From an uncultured Collinsella sp. (lineage in GTDB: Bacteria > Actinomycetota > Coriobacteriia > Coriobacteriales > Coriobacteriaceae), in assembly GCA_900751755.1 (NCBI GenBank), contig CAADSP010000110.1:40362-104361 (forward strand): a stretch of DNA of 64,000 bases. The letters run 5' to 3'. How positions within the stretch are numbered: position 1 is the stretch's first letter; each line of letters opens with the position of its first letter. Shown here one piece after another: positions 15,718-24,257 of this stretch. The notes below the pieces were generated by a model, which ran no database searches, was not told the origin of the DNA, and was given only the letters and a program-made list of their open reading frames with translations. The position numbers and the translations under genes were made by a program.

Positions 15718-16878
15718 ATGGAGATCACCAAGGATATCCGCTACATCGGTGTCGACGATCACGACATTGACCTGTTCGAGGGCCAGTACGACGTGTCCGA
15801 GAACGGTATGGCATACAACAGCTACGTTATCTTGGGCGAAAAGATCGCTGTCGCCGATTCAGTCGACGGCGGTTTTGTTGACGAGTGGCTCGGCAACCTC
15901 GAGGCCGTGCTCGATGGCCGTACGCCCGACTACCTGGTTGTCCATCACATGGAGCCCGATCACTCCGCCGGTATCGCCGCCTTTATGGAGCGCTATCCCC
16001 AGGCACAGATTGTGGCCAGCATGGGCGCCTTCCGCATGATGGTCAACTACTTTGGCACCGACTACCCCGAGCGCAAGATGGTCGTCAAAGAGGGCGACGT
16101 GCTCGACCTGGGCGGCCACAGCCTGACCTTTATCGGCGCCCCCAACGTTCACTGGCCCGAGGTGCTCTTCTCCTACGAGTCCACCGACAAGGTGCTCTTT
16201 AGTGCCGACGGTTTTGGCAAGTTTGGCGCCAACGACATCGAGGATCCCGAGGGCTGGGCTTGCGAAGCGCGCCGTTACTACTTTGGCATCGTCGGTAAGT
16301 TCGGCAAGTTCGTGCAGGCCGTCCTCAAGAAGGCCGCCGACCTGGACATCCAGATTATCTGCCCGCTCCACGGCCCCGTGCTGACTGAGAACCTGGGCTA
16401 CTACCTCGACACCTATAACACCTGGTCGAGCTATCAGCCCGAGGACGAGGGTATCACGATTGCCTATGCGAGCGTGTACGGGCATCTGAAGGCTGCCGTC
16501 GAGGAGCTCGCATCTGCGCTTGAGGCTCGCGGCCAGAAGGTCTCCGTCTTTGACCTGGCTCGTGACGACATGGCCGAGGCCGTTGAGGATGCGTTCCGCT
16601 ACGACCGTCTGGTGCTCGCCTCCATCACCTATCAGGGCGAGATCTTCCCGTGCATGAGCACCTTCATCCATACGCTCGCCGAGCACGCCTACCAGAACCG
16701 TACGGTGGCGCTCGTCGAGGCCGGCTCTTGGGCACCCGCGGCTGCCAAGGTTATGACCAAGGAGCTCGAGGGCATGAAGGACATCACCCTGACGCAGAAC
16801 AAGGTGACTGTGCTGGGCTCGCTCAACGAAGCCTCGCGCGCTCAGATCGAGGCCCTCGCCGACGAGCTCTCCAAGTAG
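15718..16878 (+). CDS. Flavodiiron protein (A-type flavoprotein)
   Basis: Cytoplasmic diiron-flavin enzyme that reduces O2 to water or NO to N2O, protecting anaerobes. It has 386 residues: an N-terminal metallo-beta-lactamase-like domain followed by a flavodoxin domain. Diiron ligands are visible: H77-x-E79-x-D81-H82 in HHMEPDHS, His145 in PNVHWPE, Asp164 in FSADGFG and His218 in ICPLHGP. The flavodoxin part starts near residue 245 (ITIAYASVYGH). No rubredoxin domain is fused, so an external electron donor is needed. The start ATG at 15718 follows AGGAGGCTTTGCCTG, and TATGAT near 15674 is a possible -10. Monocistronic. Confidence 0.93.
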   Translation: MEITKDIRYIGVDDHDIDLFEGQYDVSENGMAYNSYVILGEKIAVADSVDGGFVDEWLGNLEAVLDGRTPDYLVVHHMEPDHSAGIAAFMERYPQAQIVASMGAFRMMVNYFGTDYPERKMVVKEGDVLDLGGHSLTFIGAPNVHWPEVLFSYESTDKVLFSADGFGKFGANDIEDPEGWACEARRYYFGIVGKFGKFVQAVLKKAADLDIQIICPLHGPVLTENLGYYLDTYNTWSSYQPEDEGITIAYASVYGHLKAAVEELASALEARGQKVSVFDLARDDMAEAVEDAFRYDRLVLASITYQGEIFPCMSTFIHTLAEHAYQNRTVALVEAGSWAPAAAKVMTKELEGMKDITLTQNKVTVLGSLNEASRAQIEALADELSK

Positions 16879-16911
16879 CGACACGTTCACTTTTGACGCT
16901 CAACCACCACA

Positions 16912-16951
16912 ACCACCACAAAGGGGACAGGCACCTTTGTGGTGGTTTTTG
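16912..16951. terminator. Bidirectional terminator between the flavodiiron and DeoR genes, GGGACAGG-loop type
   Basis: ACCACCACAAAGG/CCTTTGTGGTGGT stem (16912-16946) with GGACAGGCA in the loop and a T tract. The A run on the other side serves the convergent deoR-type gene. The loop shares GGGACAGG with the family D elements. Confidence 0.85.
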
Positions 16952-16952
16952 T

Positions 16953-17756
16953 TTAAGCGCCGGCGATGATGAGGGCTGGACGTGCGCTGTCGGTGGCCTC
17001 GGCGATTGAGGTGGCGACGGCATGATCGGGGTCACGGTCCATCACGATGGTGTCGACATCGGTCAGCTCGGCAAAGCGGTACATGCCGCGTCCGTTGACC
17101 TTGCTGGCGTCCATGAGGGCGACGCTTTGACGGGCCGCGGCGATCATAGCCGTTTTGGTCTCGGCCATCTGGGGAAAGTCGGTCGTAAAGCCGCAGCTGG
17201 AGACAAAGGCGCCGGGGCACATGACGGCCAGATCGGCATGGACCATTTGAAGCGCCTGCATGGTGAGTGGACCGTACAGATAGCGATGACCTTTGCGCAG
17301 CGCCCCGCCCAGCATGACGACATCGACCGAGGGCATGCTCTCGTCGATGTAATCGGCAATGGTAATGTCTGCCGTGATGACGGTGATACCGTCGCGTTGG
17401 TCGAGGAGCCGGACAAACTCGAGCGCCGTGGTGCCCGAGTCGACGAGCAGCGTGTCGCCGTTGTTGACGAGCTCGATGGCGCTTTGTGCGATGGCCTGCT
17501 TGGCGGCGACGTTGACGTTGATGCGGCGATCCTGCGTGGAAACGGTCAGGCGTTTGTGGAGCGATACGGCACCACCATGTGTGCGGCGCAGCTTGCCTGC
17601 TTCGGCGAGGGCGTCCAAGTCGGCGCGGGCCGTGACGGAGGACACGCCAAAGGTCTGGGCGATTTCTGCCACCTGAACGGAGGCGTTATGTTCGAGCATC
17701 TCCATGATGGCGGCGCGACGTTCGTCGGCAAAAGCACGGTTGGTGGCTTGGGCCAT
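16953..17756 (-). CDS. DeoR-family transcriptional repressor
   Basis: Sugar-phosphate-responsive repressor of 267 residues. The N-terminal winged HTH has ERRAAIMEMLEHNASVQVAEI and the DeoR signature VSSVTARADLDALAEAGKL, with RRTHGGA after it. The effector domain has LLVDSGTTALEF and late MDASKVNGRGMY. The start at 17754-17756 is chosen because GAATGGAG lies just upstream. An in-frame ATG at 17813 has no ribosome site. It is divergent from the class II aldolase, so it probably controls that gene and possibly other tagatose-pathway genes. Confidence 0.9.
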   Translation of the reverse strand: MAQATNRAFADERRAAIMEMLEHNASVQVAEIAQTFGVSSVTARADLDALAEAGKLRRTHGGAVSLHKRLTVSTQDRRINVNVAAKQAIAQSAIELVNNGDTLLVDSGTTALEFVRLLDQRDGITVITADITIADYIDESMPSVDVVMLGGALRKGHRYLYGPLTMQALQMVHADLAVMCPGAFVSSCGFTTDFPQMAETKTAMIAAARQSVALMDASKVNGRGMYRFAELTDVDTIVMDRDPDHAVATSIAEATDSARPALIIAGA

Positions 17757-17850
17757 GCTTGCTCCATTCTCGGCTAAATTTGCAGGAATTGTGTTGACTC
17801 TATTTTCGTTCATTTTCTTTTTGAGTAAGAAAACACCTTTCGATTACTTA

Positions 17851-17866
17851 TCTTTTCTATAAAAGA
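17851..17866. promoter_or_regulatory. Putative DeoR-type operator
   Basis: TCTTTT-CTAT-AAAAGA inverted repeat within an A/T-tract region (17812-17870) that also contains TTTTCTTTTTGAG and AGTAAGAAAAC. It is located between the divergent deoR-type gene and the aldolase. The remainder of the 331-base gap holds no gene. Confidence 0.5.
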
Positions 17867-18087
17867 AAGACGCTGAACGCCCAAAATTCAATATCGAACA
17901 TGTCCACTCGGCTCATATTCCTTCCGTTTACTTTTCAAAAACGACTGTATTGACCTGCATGGGCTCAATATCTCGCGCGTGTAAAGCCGCTGAATTTCAT
18001 ACAATGAGCGAAAAACGCAAGGTAAAACGCCTTGTGAACAACTACGCCCGATGTCCAGATGCGGGCGAGGGAGAGGAGCAAACGCTC

Positions 18088-18945
18088 ATGGCACTTGTTA
18101 CCACCGAAAAGATGCTCAAGGACGCTCAGGCCGGCCACTACGCTGTTGGCGCTTTCAACGTCGAGAACCTCGAGTTTGTTATGGCCGTTCTGGCCGCTGC
18201 CGAGGAGACCAAGTCCCCCGTCATCATGCAGACCACCCCGGGCACCATCAAGACCGCTGGTCTGGACTACTTCTACGGCATGGTCAAGGCTGCCGCCGAG
18301 CGCGCTTCCGTGCCCGTCGCTCTGCACCTCGATCACGGCGATGGCTATGACCGCTGCATGCAGGCTTTCCGCACGGGCTACACCTCTGTCATGATCGACG
18401 GTTCGCACGAGTCCTTCGAGGACAACATCGCCCTGACCAAGTCCGTCGCCGACGCTGGCCGCGCCATGGGTGTGCCCGTCGAGGCCGAGCTCGGCAAGGT
18501 TGGCGGCAAGGAGGACGACGGTCCCGCGGTTGAGGGCGAGAGCCCCTACACCGATCCGGCCGAGGCCAAGGAGTTCGTCGAGCGTACCGGCTGCACCTCC
18601 CTCGCTATTGGCGTTGGCACCAGCCACGGTGTGTACACGAGCGATCCGCACATCGAGCAGTCCGTGGTCAAGGCCATTCGCGACGCCGTCGACGTGCCGC
18701 TGGTTCTGCACGGCACCTCCGGTGTGCCCGATGAGCAGGTTGCCGAGGCTGTGAAGAACGGCATCTGCAAGGTTAACTACGCCACCGAGCTGCGTCAGGC
18801 CTACACCAAGGGCTTCATGGCCTACATGGCCGAGAACCCCGCCTGCTTCGATCCCAAGAAGCCGGCCAAGGAGGGCATGCGTGAGATCACCGAGCTGGTT
18901 AAGATCCGCATGACCAACCTCAACTCTGTGGGCAAAGCAGAGTAA
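18088..18945 (+). CDS. Class II tagatose/fructose-bisphosphate aldolase
   Basis: Zinc-dependent aldolase cleaving tagatose-1,6- or fructose-1,6-bisphosphate to two triose phosphates. It has 285 residues. Zinc and substrate motifs are ALHLDHGDGYD, AIGVGTSHGVYTSDP (His ligand) and LVLHGTSGVPDEQV (His ligand), with the C-terminal KVNYATELR. The GTSHG-Y and LHG(T/A)S spacing resembles GatY/KbaY as much as FbaA, so substrate preference is open. The start ATG at 18088 follows GAGAGGAGCAAACGCTC. The absence of lacD near lacABC and its own DeoR control favour a tagatose-bisphosphate role. Confidence 0.88.
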   Translation: MALVTTEKMLKDAQAGHYAVGAFNVENLEFVMAVLAAAEETKSPVIMQTTPGTIKTAGLDYFYGMVKAAAERASVPVALHLDHGDGYDRCMQAFRTGYTSVMIDGSHESFEDNIALTKSVADAGRAMGVPVEAELGKVGGKEDDGPAVEGESPYTDPAEAKEFVERTGCTSLAIGVGTSHGVYTSDPHIEQSVVKAIRDAVDVPLVLHGTSGVPDEQVAEAVKNGICKVNYATELRQAYTKGFMAYMAENPACFDPKKPAKEGMREITELVKIRMTNLNSVGKAE

Positions 18946-18978
18946 CAGCAAGGGTACTCCGACTCGCTACATATCCCG

Positions 18979-19103
18979 GGGAGGGACGAGGGCTTAGTTC
19001 CCCAATCGTCCTCGGGCATGCAAAAAGCCTCGCTGCGCACTTCGTGCGGCGAGGCTTTTTGCCCCCTGCGGAAAGATTGGGGAACTAAGCCCTCGTCCCT
19101 CCC
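18979..19103 (+). repeat. Family B structured element, copy B1, after the aldolase gene
   Basis: Perfect 29-bp outer stem (18979-19007 with 19075-19103). Inside are the conserved unpaired motifs GTCCTCGGGCATG (19008-19020) and CCTGCGGAAA (about 19065-19074). A second stem has CAAAAAGCCTCGC pairing with GCGAGGCTTTTTG, a TG bulge, then CGCAC/GTGCG closing loop TTC. The element starts 33 bases after the aldolase stop, on the same strand. Confidence 0.88.
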
Positions 19104-19159
19104 AGGTTGACCTACTCGAGGTCGTCGCCCTTGTGGCGTTAGGTCTGAAAATAATAAGA

Positions 19160-19212
19160 GGGCTTCGCGCTGCGGAATGATTTTGGAAACTAAGTACGGG
19201 GACCCGCCCAAG
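19160..19212 (+). repeat. Probable half copy of family B
   Basis: GAGGGCTTCGCGCTGCGGAA followed by TGATTTTGGAAACTAAGTAC resembles the 3' half of a family B element (loop, CTGCGGAA, outer arm). The matching 5' half is not present. The rest of 19104-19287 shows only a short repeated GTGGCGTTAGG. Confidence 0.45.
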
Positions 19213-19287
19213 CCGTCCTGCTCGATCGCCCGTGTGGCGTTAGGGCGGAAATGGGTGGGGCGTCAGGGCTTCTTTGTTGATGAGGGG

Positions 19288-19497
19288 CTAGTATGCCCGG
19301 GCTTGGTTGGGGAATGACTTGTTTAGGGCTGCTTGGAGCTTTTCGAAGGATGCTCGCAGGTTGAGTTCCTGGTCGGTTGAGCGTTTGGTTTTTGTGGTGG
19401 GGGAGTCGAGGAGGCCGTTTCTCTGTGTCGGGGGGAAGGAGAAAAGGTTTGCATGATTTAGGGATGGCTGCTGTGCTGCGTCGTTGGAAGAATGCAT
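19288..19497 (-). CDS. Small hypothetical protein
   Basis: Reading frame of 69 codons starting MHSSNDAAQQ and ending SFPNQARAY. No family is recognised. The sequence is hydrophilic without membrane segments. The one support is a strong ribosome site, ATCGAGGAGGCCGC, about ten bases before the ATG. It stands alone between a family B element and the MutT-Vsr gene. The remaining gap to 19750 shows no other gene. Confidence 0.4.
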   Translation of the reverse strand: MHSSNDAAQQPSLNHANLFSFPPTQRNGLLDSPTTKTKRSTDQELNLRASFEKLQAALNKSFPNQARAY

Positions 19498-19750
19498 GCT
19501 TATGCGGCCTCCTCGATATCCACCAAAAGGTTGCGCACGGGGTATGCTGCTAGGTTCCGTGCGTTGGCAGTATTATGCCGCGGCTGTTGCAAAGAAGCGC
19601 TAAAGAAAGGCTTAATGAGGTTTGACGTTGCGATGAAGCCGCAGGTAAAAGCCATCGAGTAACACTCTTGAAAGGTTTTGAGCTTAAGGGCTTTCTAAGG
19701 TTTGTGGCGCGGATGTGGCTCGCCTGTGTGGGGCGTGTGAATGCTCGCTG

Positions 19751-20740
19751 TTAGCGCTGCGCCTCTGCGGCCCGTACCTGCTCGATGACCTTTTCCATGG
19801 TGGCATCGATGCGGTCTTTCTTGAGCTCGCATTCCCAGATGGTTATGGGTGTCCAGCCCATTTGAGTGAGTGCTGCCACGGCAGCGCGGTCGCGCTCGAC
19901 GTTGCGACGGAACTTTGCCTCCCAAAACTCAACGTTGCGCTTGGGCTGGCTCGGGTTGCACTTGGGGCAGCGGTGCCAAAAGCAACCGTTGACGAAGATG
20001 GCGATTTTGCGCCCGGGGAAGGCGATATCGGGTTTGCCGGGAACCTTCCATTCCAAACGATAGCCCGTGAGGCCCGCGGCGCGCAGGCGCTGGCGAACGA
20101 GCAGCTCGGGCTTGGTGTTCGCACGCTTATTGCCCTTCATGGACTTTTTGATGGCGGCGCGACGGCGGACCAGTTCGCGCTCGTCAGCGGAGAGGTCCGA
20201 GGTATCGATGCCGTCGAGCAGACCTGGTTTGGGGCGCTTTTTGCTACGGCGCTTAGGTGTGCGCTTGGGCTTGGAAGCGGGCTCATCGGTCGTGGTGGCC
20301 TCGGCGTCGTTGGCAGTGTCGCTTGCCTCGAGCCGGTCTTCCTTCAACTCAATCAGCGCATCGATAAGCCCTTTGTCGGCAGGCATCCACTTAACGGTGG
20401 CAAGCGAGGTGCGTGGAATCCAGCGGATATCGAGCTGGCGGTCGTGCTTTTGGGGCTTGCCGGACTCTTTGGCCAGCGAGCAGTAATAGCACTCCATTGA
20501 GAGATGAAAATCGGGGTAGTCGTACTCAACGGTGTAAAAATCGCGCAGGTTGGTGACTTTTACCTGCAGCTCTTCCATAAGCTCGCGTCGCACGGCGTCT
20601 TCGGGTGTCTCGCCGCGCATGAGCTTGCCACCGGGGAACTCCCAAAGTCCCTGCATGTTGCCATAGCCGCGCTGCACGGCAAGTAACTCATCGGATCCTT
20701 CCTTGCGAATGATCCCAGCGGCAACATGAACAGTCTTCAA
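19751..20740 (-). CDS. Fusion of MutT-like Nudix hydrolase and Vsr-like endonuclease
   Basis: A 329-residue two-domain protein. Residues 1-135 form a Nudix hydrolase of the MutT/8-oxo-dGTPase type with box GGKLMRGETPEDAVRRE (37-53) followed by EE at 56-57. The usual Gly after EEx is Gln59. A Lys/Arg/Pro/Ser-rich linker spans about 136-200. The C-terminal 125 residues match very-short-patch-repair endonucleases: NTKPELLVRQRLRAAG, the catalytic Asp in PGKPDIAFPG, FVNGCFWHRCPKC (zinc ligands), EFWEAKF, NVERDR and TIWEC. No cytosine methylase gene is adjacent. It may couple removal of oxidised nucleotides with mismatch nicking. That is inference from the fusion. Confidence 0.9.
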   Translation of the reverse strand: MKTVHVAAGIIRKEGSDELLAVQRGYGNMQGLWEFPGGKLMRGETPEDAVRRELMEELQVKVTNLRDFYTVEYDYPDFHLSMECYYCSLAKESGKPQKHDRQLDIRWIPRTSLATVKWMPADKGLIDALIELKEDRLEASDTANDAEATTTDEPASKPKRTPKRRSKKRPKPGLLDGIDTSDLSADERELVRRRAAIKKSMKGNKRANTKPELLVRQRLRAAGLTGYRLEWKVPGKPDIAFPGRKIAIFVNGCFWHRCPKCNPSQPKRNVEFWEAKFRRNVERDRAAVAALTQMGWTPITIWECELKKDRIDATMEKVIEQVRAAEAQR

Positions 20741-20772
20741 CAGGAGTCCTCCCTCAACATCAACACGTGGCA

Positions 20773-20885
20773 GGGTAGTCTTTTTGGGACGGGGCTTTTT
20801 TAGCTGCCCTATGTCAAATGCGGCCTCATGCTTCGAAGGCTTCGGATGGGGTAGCTAAAAAAGCCCCGTCCCAAAAAGACTACCC
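20773..20885. repeat. Family F long inverted repeat
   Basis: Near-perfect arms of about 36 bases: GGGTAGTCTTTTTGGGACGG on the left outside, CCGTCCCAAAAAGACTACCC on the right outside, with GGGGCTTTTTTAGCTGCCC against GGGTAGCTAAAAAAGCCCC inside. The apex holds CTTCGAAG-type text. A short relative (GGGTAGCTAA...TTAGCTACCC) is at 24318. It lies between the divergent MutT-Vsr and ABC genes, occupying most of that 249-base gap. Confidence 0.8.
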
Positions 20886-20989
20886 CTACCTTACACAACG
20901 GTAAGGCAAGCGTAAGCCATATCGATGGTAGCCGACTCGTCTTCTTGCGACTATAGATGCCGTAGACTAATCGCAAGAAAGGACTCGGT

Positions 20990-21775
20990 ATGCAAACCAC
21001 GCACATGGCGACCCCGGTACTGGAGGTCGCGCATCTCGAAAAGGTATATGGAGCGCTGGGCAACGTGACCCGCGCGCTCAACGACGTCAGCTTTACCGTC
21101 AACCGCGGCGAATTTGTTGGCATCATGGGCGCTTCGGGTTCGGGCAAGTCGACGTTGCTCAACTGCGTGTCGACCATCGATAGCGCCACGAGCGGCACCA
21201 TCCGCATCAACGGGCAGGACGTAACACGCATGAAGCAGGCTAAGCTTTCGCAGTTCCGCCGCGAGGAGCTCGGCTTTATCTTCCAGGACTCCAACCTGCT
21301 CGATACGCTCACGGCACGCGAGAACATCGCCCTGCCGCTCACCATCGCCCGCACAAACTCGGCAGAGATCTCGACCCGCGTGCAGGATGTGGCAGCGCGC
21401 CTGTCCATCAGTCAGGTGCTCGACAAGTATCCCTACCAGATGTCCGGCGGGCAGCAGCAGCGCGTTGCCGCGGCTCGCGCACTCGTCACCGACCCCACCA
21501 TGATCATGGCCGACGAGCCCACCGGCGCTCTCGATTCCAAGAGCGCTCGCCTGCTGCTCGAGAGCCTGGAGGCCCTTAACCGCCGCCTACGCGCCACCGT
21601 GCTCATGGTCACGCACGACAGCTTTGCCGCCAGCTACACGAGCCGTGTGCTGTTTATTCGCGACGGCAAGATCTTCACCGAGCTGCGCCGCGGCGACACC
21701 GACCGCCGAGAGTTCTTCGACCGCATTATGGAGGTCGTTGCCATGATGGGCGGTGAGGGCTCCGATGCTCTGTAA
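20990..21775 (+). CDS. ABC transporter ATP-binding protein, BceA type
   Basis: ATPase of a MacB/BceAB-like transporter. It has 261 residues: Walker A GASGSGKST, Q-loop FIFQDSNLLDTLTARENI, signature YPYQMSGGQQQRVAAARAL, Walker B MIMADEPTGALD and H-loop MVTHD. The Q-loop and TGALD forms are typical of peptide-sensing or peptide-detoxifying ABC modules. The start ATG at 20990 follows AAGAAAGGACTCGGT. It overlaps the permease gene by 11 bases. No two-component system is adjacent here, unlike most bce loci. Confidence 0.93.
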   Translation: MQTTHMATPVLEVAHLEKVYGALGNVTRALNDVSFTVNRGEFVGIMGASGSGKSTLLNCVSTIDSATSGTIRINGQDVTRMKQAKLSQFRREELGFIFQDSNLLDTLTARENIALPLTIARTNSAEISTRVQDVAARLSISQVLDKYPYQMSGGQQQRVAAARALVTDPTMIMADEPTGALDSKSARLLLESLEALNRRLRATVLMVTHDSFAASYTSRVLFIRDGKIFTELRRGDTDRREFFDRIMEVVAMMGGEGSDAL

Positions 21776-23966
21776 ACTCGCTTGGGGCAACGTCCGCCGC
21801 GCCGGCCGCGACTACCTCGTCTACCTTTTGACGCTCACCCTGGGCGTCACGGTCTTCTATGCCTTTAACACCATCTCGATGCAGGTCGACATCGCCGGCA
21901 TCGATGAAAAGGGCTTGGCGCAGGTTATGGGCAGCATGCTCGGCGACCTGACGTACTTTTTGGCCGGTGTCATGGCCTTTTTGATGGTGTATGCCAATAA
22001 CTTCATCATGAAACGCCGCAAGAAGGAGTTTGGCCTGTACCAGGTGCTCGGCATGGGGCGCGGGCGCGTCGCCACGATCATGGCGCTCGAGACCGTGATA
22101 GTATCGGTCGTGGCCTTTGTCGCCGGCATTGTGCTGGGTGTGGGACTCTCCCAGCTCATGACGTTCTTTACGGCCTCGCTCTTTAAGACACAGATCGCCA
22201 ATTTCCACTTCTTTTTCTCGGTGCATGCGTTCAACCTGACCCTTGCTTGCATGCTCGTAATGTTTGTGCTCACGCTACTGCTGAACCTTCGCGCCGTGCG
22301 TCGTACCAAACTTATCGAGCTTATGGGTGCCGAGCGCCGCAACGAGAGCATCAAGACACGCAACCCCTGGATCGCGATTGCCATTTTTGCCGTGGGCGTG
22401 GTGCTTGTGGGCGTGGCCTATTACCGTCTGCTACGTGATGGGTTCCCGCTAACCGCGACGGACAGCAAGCTGCAAGAGGCCATGACCCAGTTTGGTATTA
22501 CGACCGCTATGGTTACCGTGGGCACCTTTGCCCTGTTCTGGGGACTCTCGGGCATGCTCATCAAGCTGCTGCAGAGCCTGCGCAGCGTGTATTGGCGCGG
22601 CCTCAACATGTTTACCGTGCGCCAGCTTGCGGCCAAGGTCAACACGGTGTGCTTTTCGATGGGCGTCATCGCGATGCTCCTGTTTTTGGCCATCACTTCT
22701 GTGACGTGCGGTATGTCGATTGCCAACGTGATGAACGAAAACCTGGAGCGCTATAACCCTGTTGACGTGTCTCAGACGTATGCCTATTACACGCCCGATA
22801 CGCTCGACTACTACAAAGAGTATGTCAATCCGTCTGAAGCCGATCGCATGGTGCTGGCCGATAGTACGGTCGATTTGTACCCCGCATGGCACGGTAAGGG
22901 CAAGTCGGCGGGCAACAACGACGAGACCGGCAAGAAGGTCAATATTGCCGATGTTGCCGGTGAGCATGCGCAGATCGATTCGTATCTGAGTTACCCAGTT
23001 GGCGGCTCGAATCCTTCGGTGACCCCAAGTGAGATGTGCAAGATCATGGGCGAAAAGCTTCCCAAGGCGTTCGGGGGTAGCAATGCCGATGCGATGGGTC
23101 TGTATGTGACGCCGGCGAGTCAGTACAACAAACTGCGTCAGATGATGGGCGAGGAGCCGGTGCACATCGGTCACGACCAGTATCTGCTCACGTGTGATAT
23201 GGGCGGCGAGCTGGTCGACCTGTACACCAAGTATATGGCTGGCGGCCATGCCCTTACCTTGGGCGGGCATGAGCTCAAGCCCGCAACCGATAAGTCGGAC
23301 GAAGATACGGCGGCCATCGCCAACTCGGCGATGGGCAGTAATCCGGGTACCGTCGTCGTTGCCGACGAGCTGCTGTCCCAACTTAATCTGCAGCCGTATT
23401 CCAGTAGCCTGCTCGTTAACTACAAACAGGGGATGGATACGACCGAGGCAGACGAGAGCATTAAATACACTCTGCTCGACAATCTGCTCGTTGACGGCAA
23501 GGAGCCGGGGTCGTGGGGAACCTTCATCACACGCTCCGAGATGTACACGCAGGCAGCGCAGATGAACGGCTTGATTAGCTACCTAGCCATCTACATCGGC
23601 TTTGTATTGGTTGTTGCATGCGCGGCGATTCTGTCGATCCAGCAACTCTCCAACGTGGCCGACGGCAGCCGCAGCTATCGTGTGCTGGCACAGATCGGCT
23701 GTGACGACCGCCAGATTCGCCATTCGGTGATGGCGCAGCAAGCGGTATTCTTCCTGTTCCCGTTGGCGGTGGGCTTGGCGCACTCCTTTGTGGCACTTAA
23801 GGTGATCATCGAGATGGTGAGCATATTCGGAAATATGAGCATCGGCGGCACCGTGGGCCTCACCTGTGCAATCTTCCTGGCAGCCTATGGTGGCTACTTC
23901 TTGGTGACCTACCTCATGAGCACCGGCATGGTACAAGCCGCCATCGCTACCCGCTACAGCGAGTAA
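21765..23966 (+). CDS. ABC transporter permease, BceB/FtsX type
   Basis: Integral membrane partner of the preceding ATPase, 733 residues. An N-terminal membrane segment (YLVYLLTLTLGVTVFYAF) and the characteristic FIMKRRKKEFGLYQVLGMGR coupling-helix region are followed by further membrane segments. A large extracytoplasmic domain spans about residues 325-600, and the C-terminal block has three membrane segments. The ten-segment pattern with a big loop fits BceB proteins that handle antimicrobial peptides. The actual substrate is unknown. The ATG at 21765 overlaps the upstream stop, so translation is coupled. Confidence 0.92.
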   Translation: MLCKLAWGNVRRAGRDYLVYLLTLTLGVTVFYAFNTISMQVDIAGIDEKGLAQVMGSMLGDLTYFLAGVMAFLMVYANNFIMKRRKKEFGLYQVLGMGRGRVATIMALETVIVSVVAFVAGIVLGVGLSQLMTFFTASLFKTQIANFHFFFSVHAFNLTLACMLVMFVLTLLLNLRAVRRTKLIELMGAERRNESIKTRNPWIAIAIFAVGVVLVGVAYYRLLRDGFPLTATDSKLQEAMTQFGITTAMVTVGTFALFWGLSGMLIKLLQSLRSVYWRGLNMFTVRQLAAKVNTVCFSMGVIAMLLFLAITSVTCGMSIANVMNENLERYNPVDVSQTYAYYTPDTLDYYKEYVNPSEADRMVLADSTVDLYPAWHGKGKSAGNNDETGKKVNIADVAGEHAQIDSYLSYPVGGSNPSVTPSEMCKIMGEKLPKAFGGSNADAMGLYVTPASQYNKLRQMMGEEPVHIGHDQYLLTCDMGGELVDLYTKYMAGGHALTLGGHELKPATDKSDEDTAAIANSAMGSNPGTVVVADELLSQLNLQPYSSSLLVNYKQGMDTTEADESIKYTLLDNLLVDGKEPGSWGTFITRSEMYTQAAQMNGLISYLAIYIGFVLVVACAAILSIQQLSNVADGSRSYRVLAQIGCDDRQIRHSVMAQQAVFFLFPLAVGLAHSFVALKVIIEMVSIFGNMSIGGTVGLTCAIFLAAYGGYFLVTYLMSTGMVQAAIATRYSE

Positions 23967-24002
23967 CAAGCGGGCAAAACCGTCGCAAAATTAGAGGCGT
24001 AT

Positions 24003-24044
24003 GACCGCCGCGAAGGACCAGGGGCCCTTTCGCGGCGGTTTTTG
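24003..24044 (+). terminator. Intrinsic terminator after the BceB-type permease
   Basis: CCGCCGCGAAGG/CCTTTCGCGGCGG stem (24005-24038) followed by TTTTT. Confidence 0.85.
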
Positions 24045-24067
24045 CCAATCTGGTGCGTCTCAGATAC

Positions 24068-24186
24068 AAGTGAGTAGGCTTTTTTGAACCTGCCGAGCAC
24101 ATCGCGACAAATGATCGATGAAACCGCAGGTTAGAGCTGTGGCGTTTTAGGGCGTGCTCGGCCTTCTGCAAAAAGCCTACTCACTT
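24068..24186. repeat. Family G long inverted repeat, copy G1
   Basis: Outer arms AAGTGAGTAGGCTTTTT/AAAAAGCCTACTCACTT (24068-24084, 24170-24186) and a second stem GCCGAGCAC/GTGCTCGGC. The apex contains GAAACCGCAGGTTAGAG, a motif shared with copy G2 at 57861 and with the ends of family A copies A2 and A3. Confidence 0.8.
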
Positions 24187-24257
24187 GGTTTTTCTGCTAG
24201 AAGACCGCCACGAGGGAAGGCAACTCCCTTACGTCGGTTTGGACGTTTGCCCAGATA

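Noticed and set aside
17757..17813. N-terminal extension of the DeoR-type gene
   Set aside because: No ribosome site before the distal ATG, and the extension is not part of the DeoR fold.
17950..18087. Upstream start of the class II aldolase at 17950-18004
   Set aside because: The aldolase family begins at MALVTTEKML, and the clear ribosome site serves 18088.
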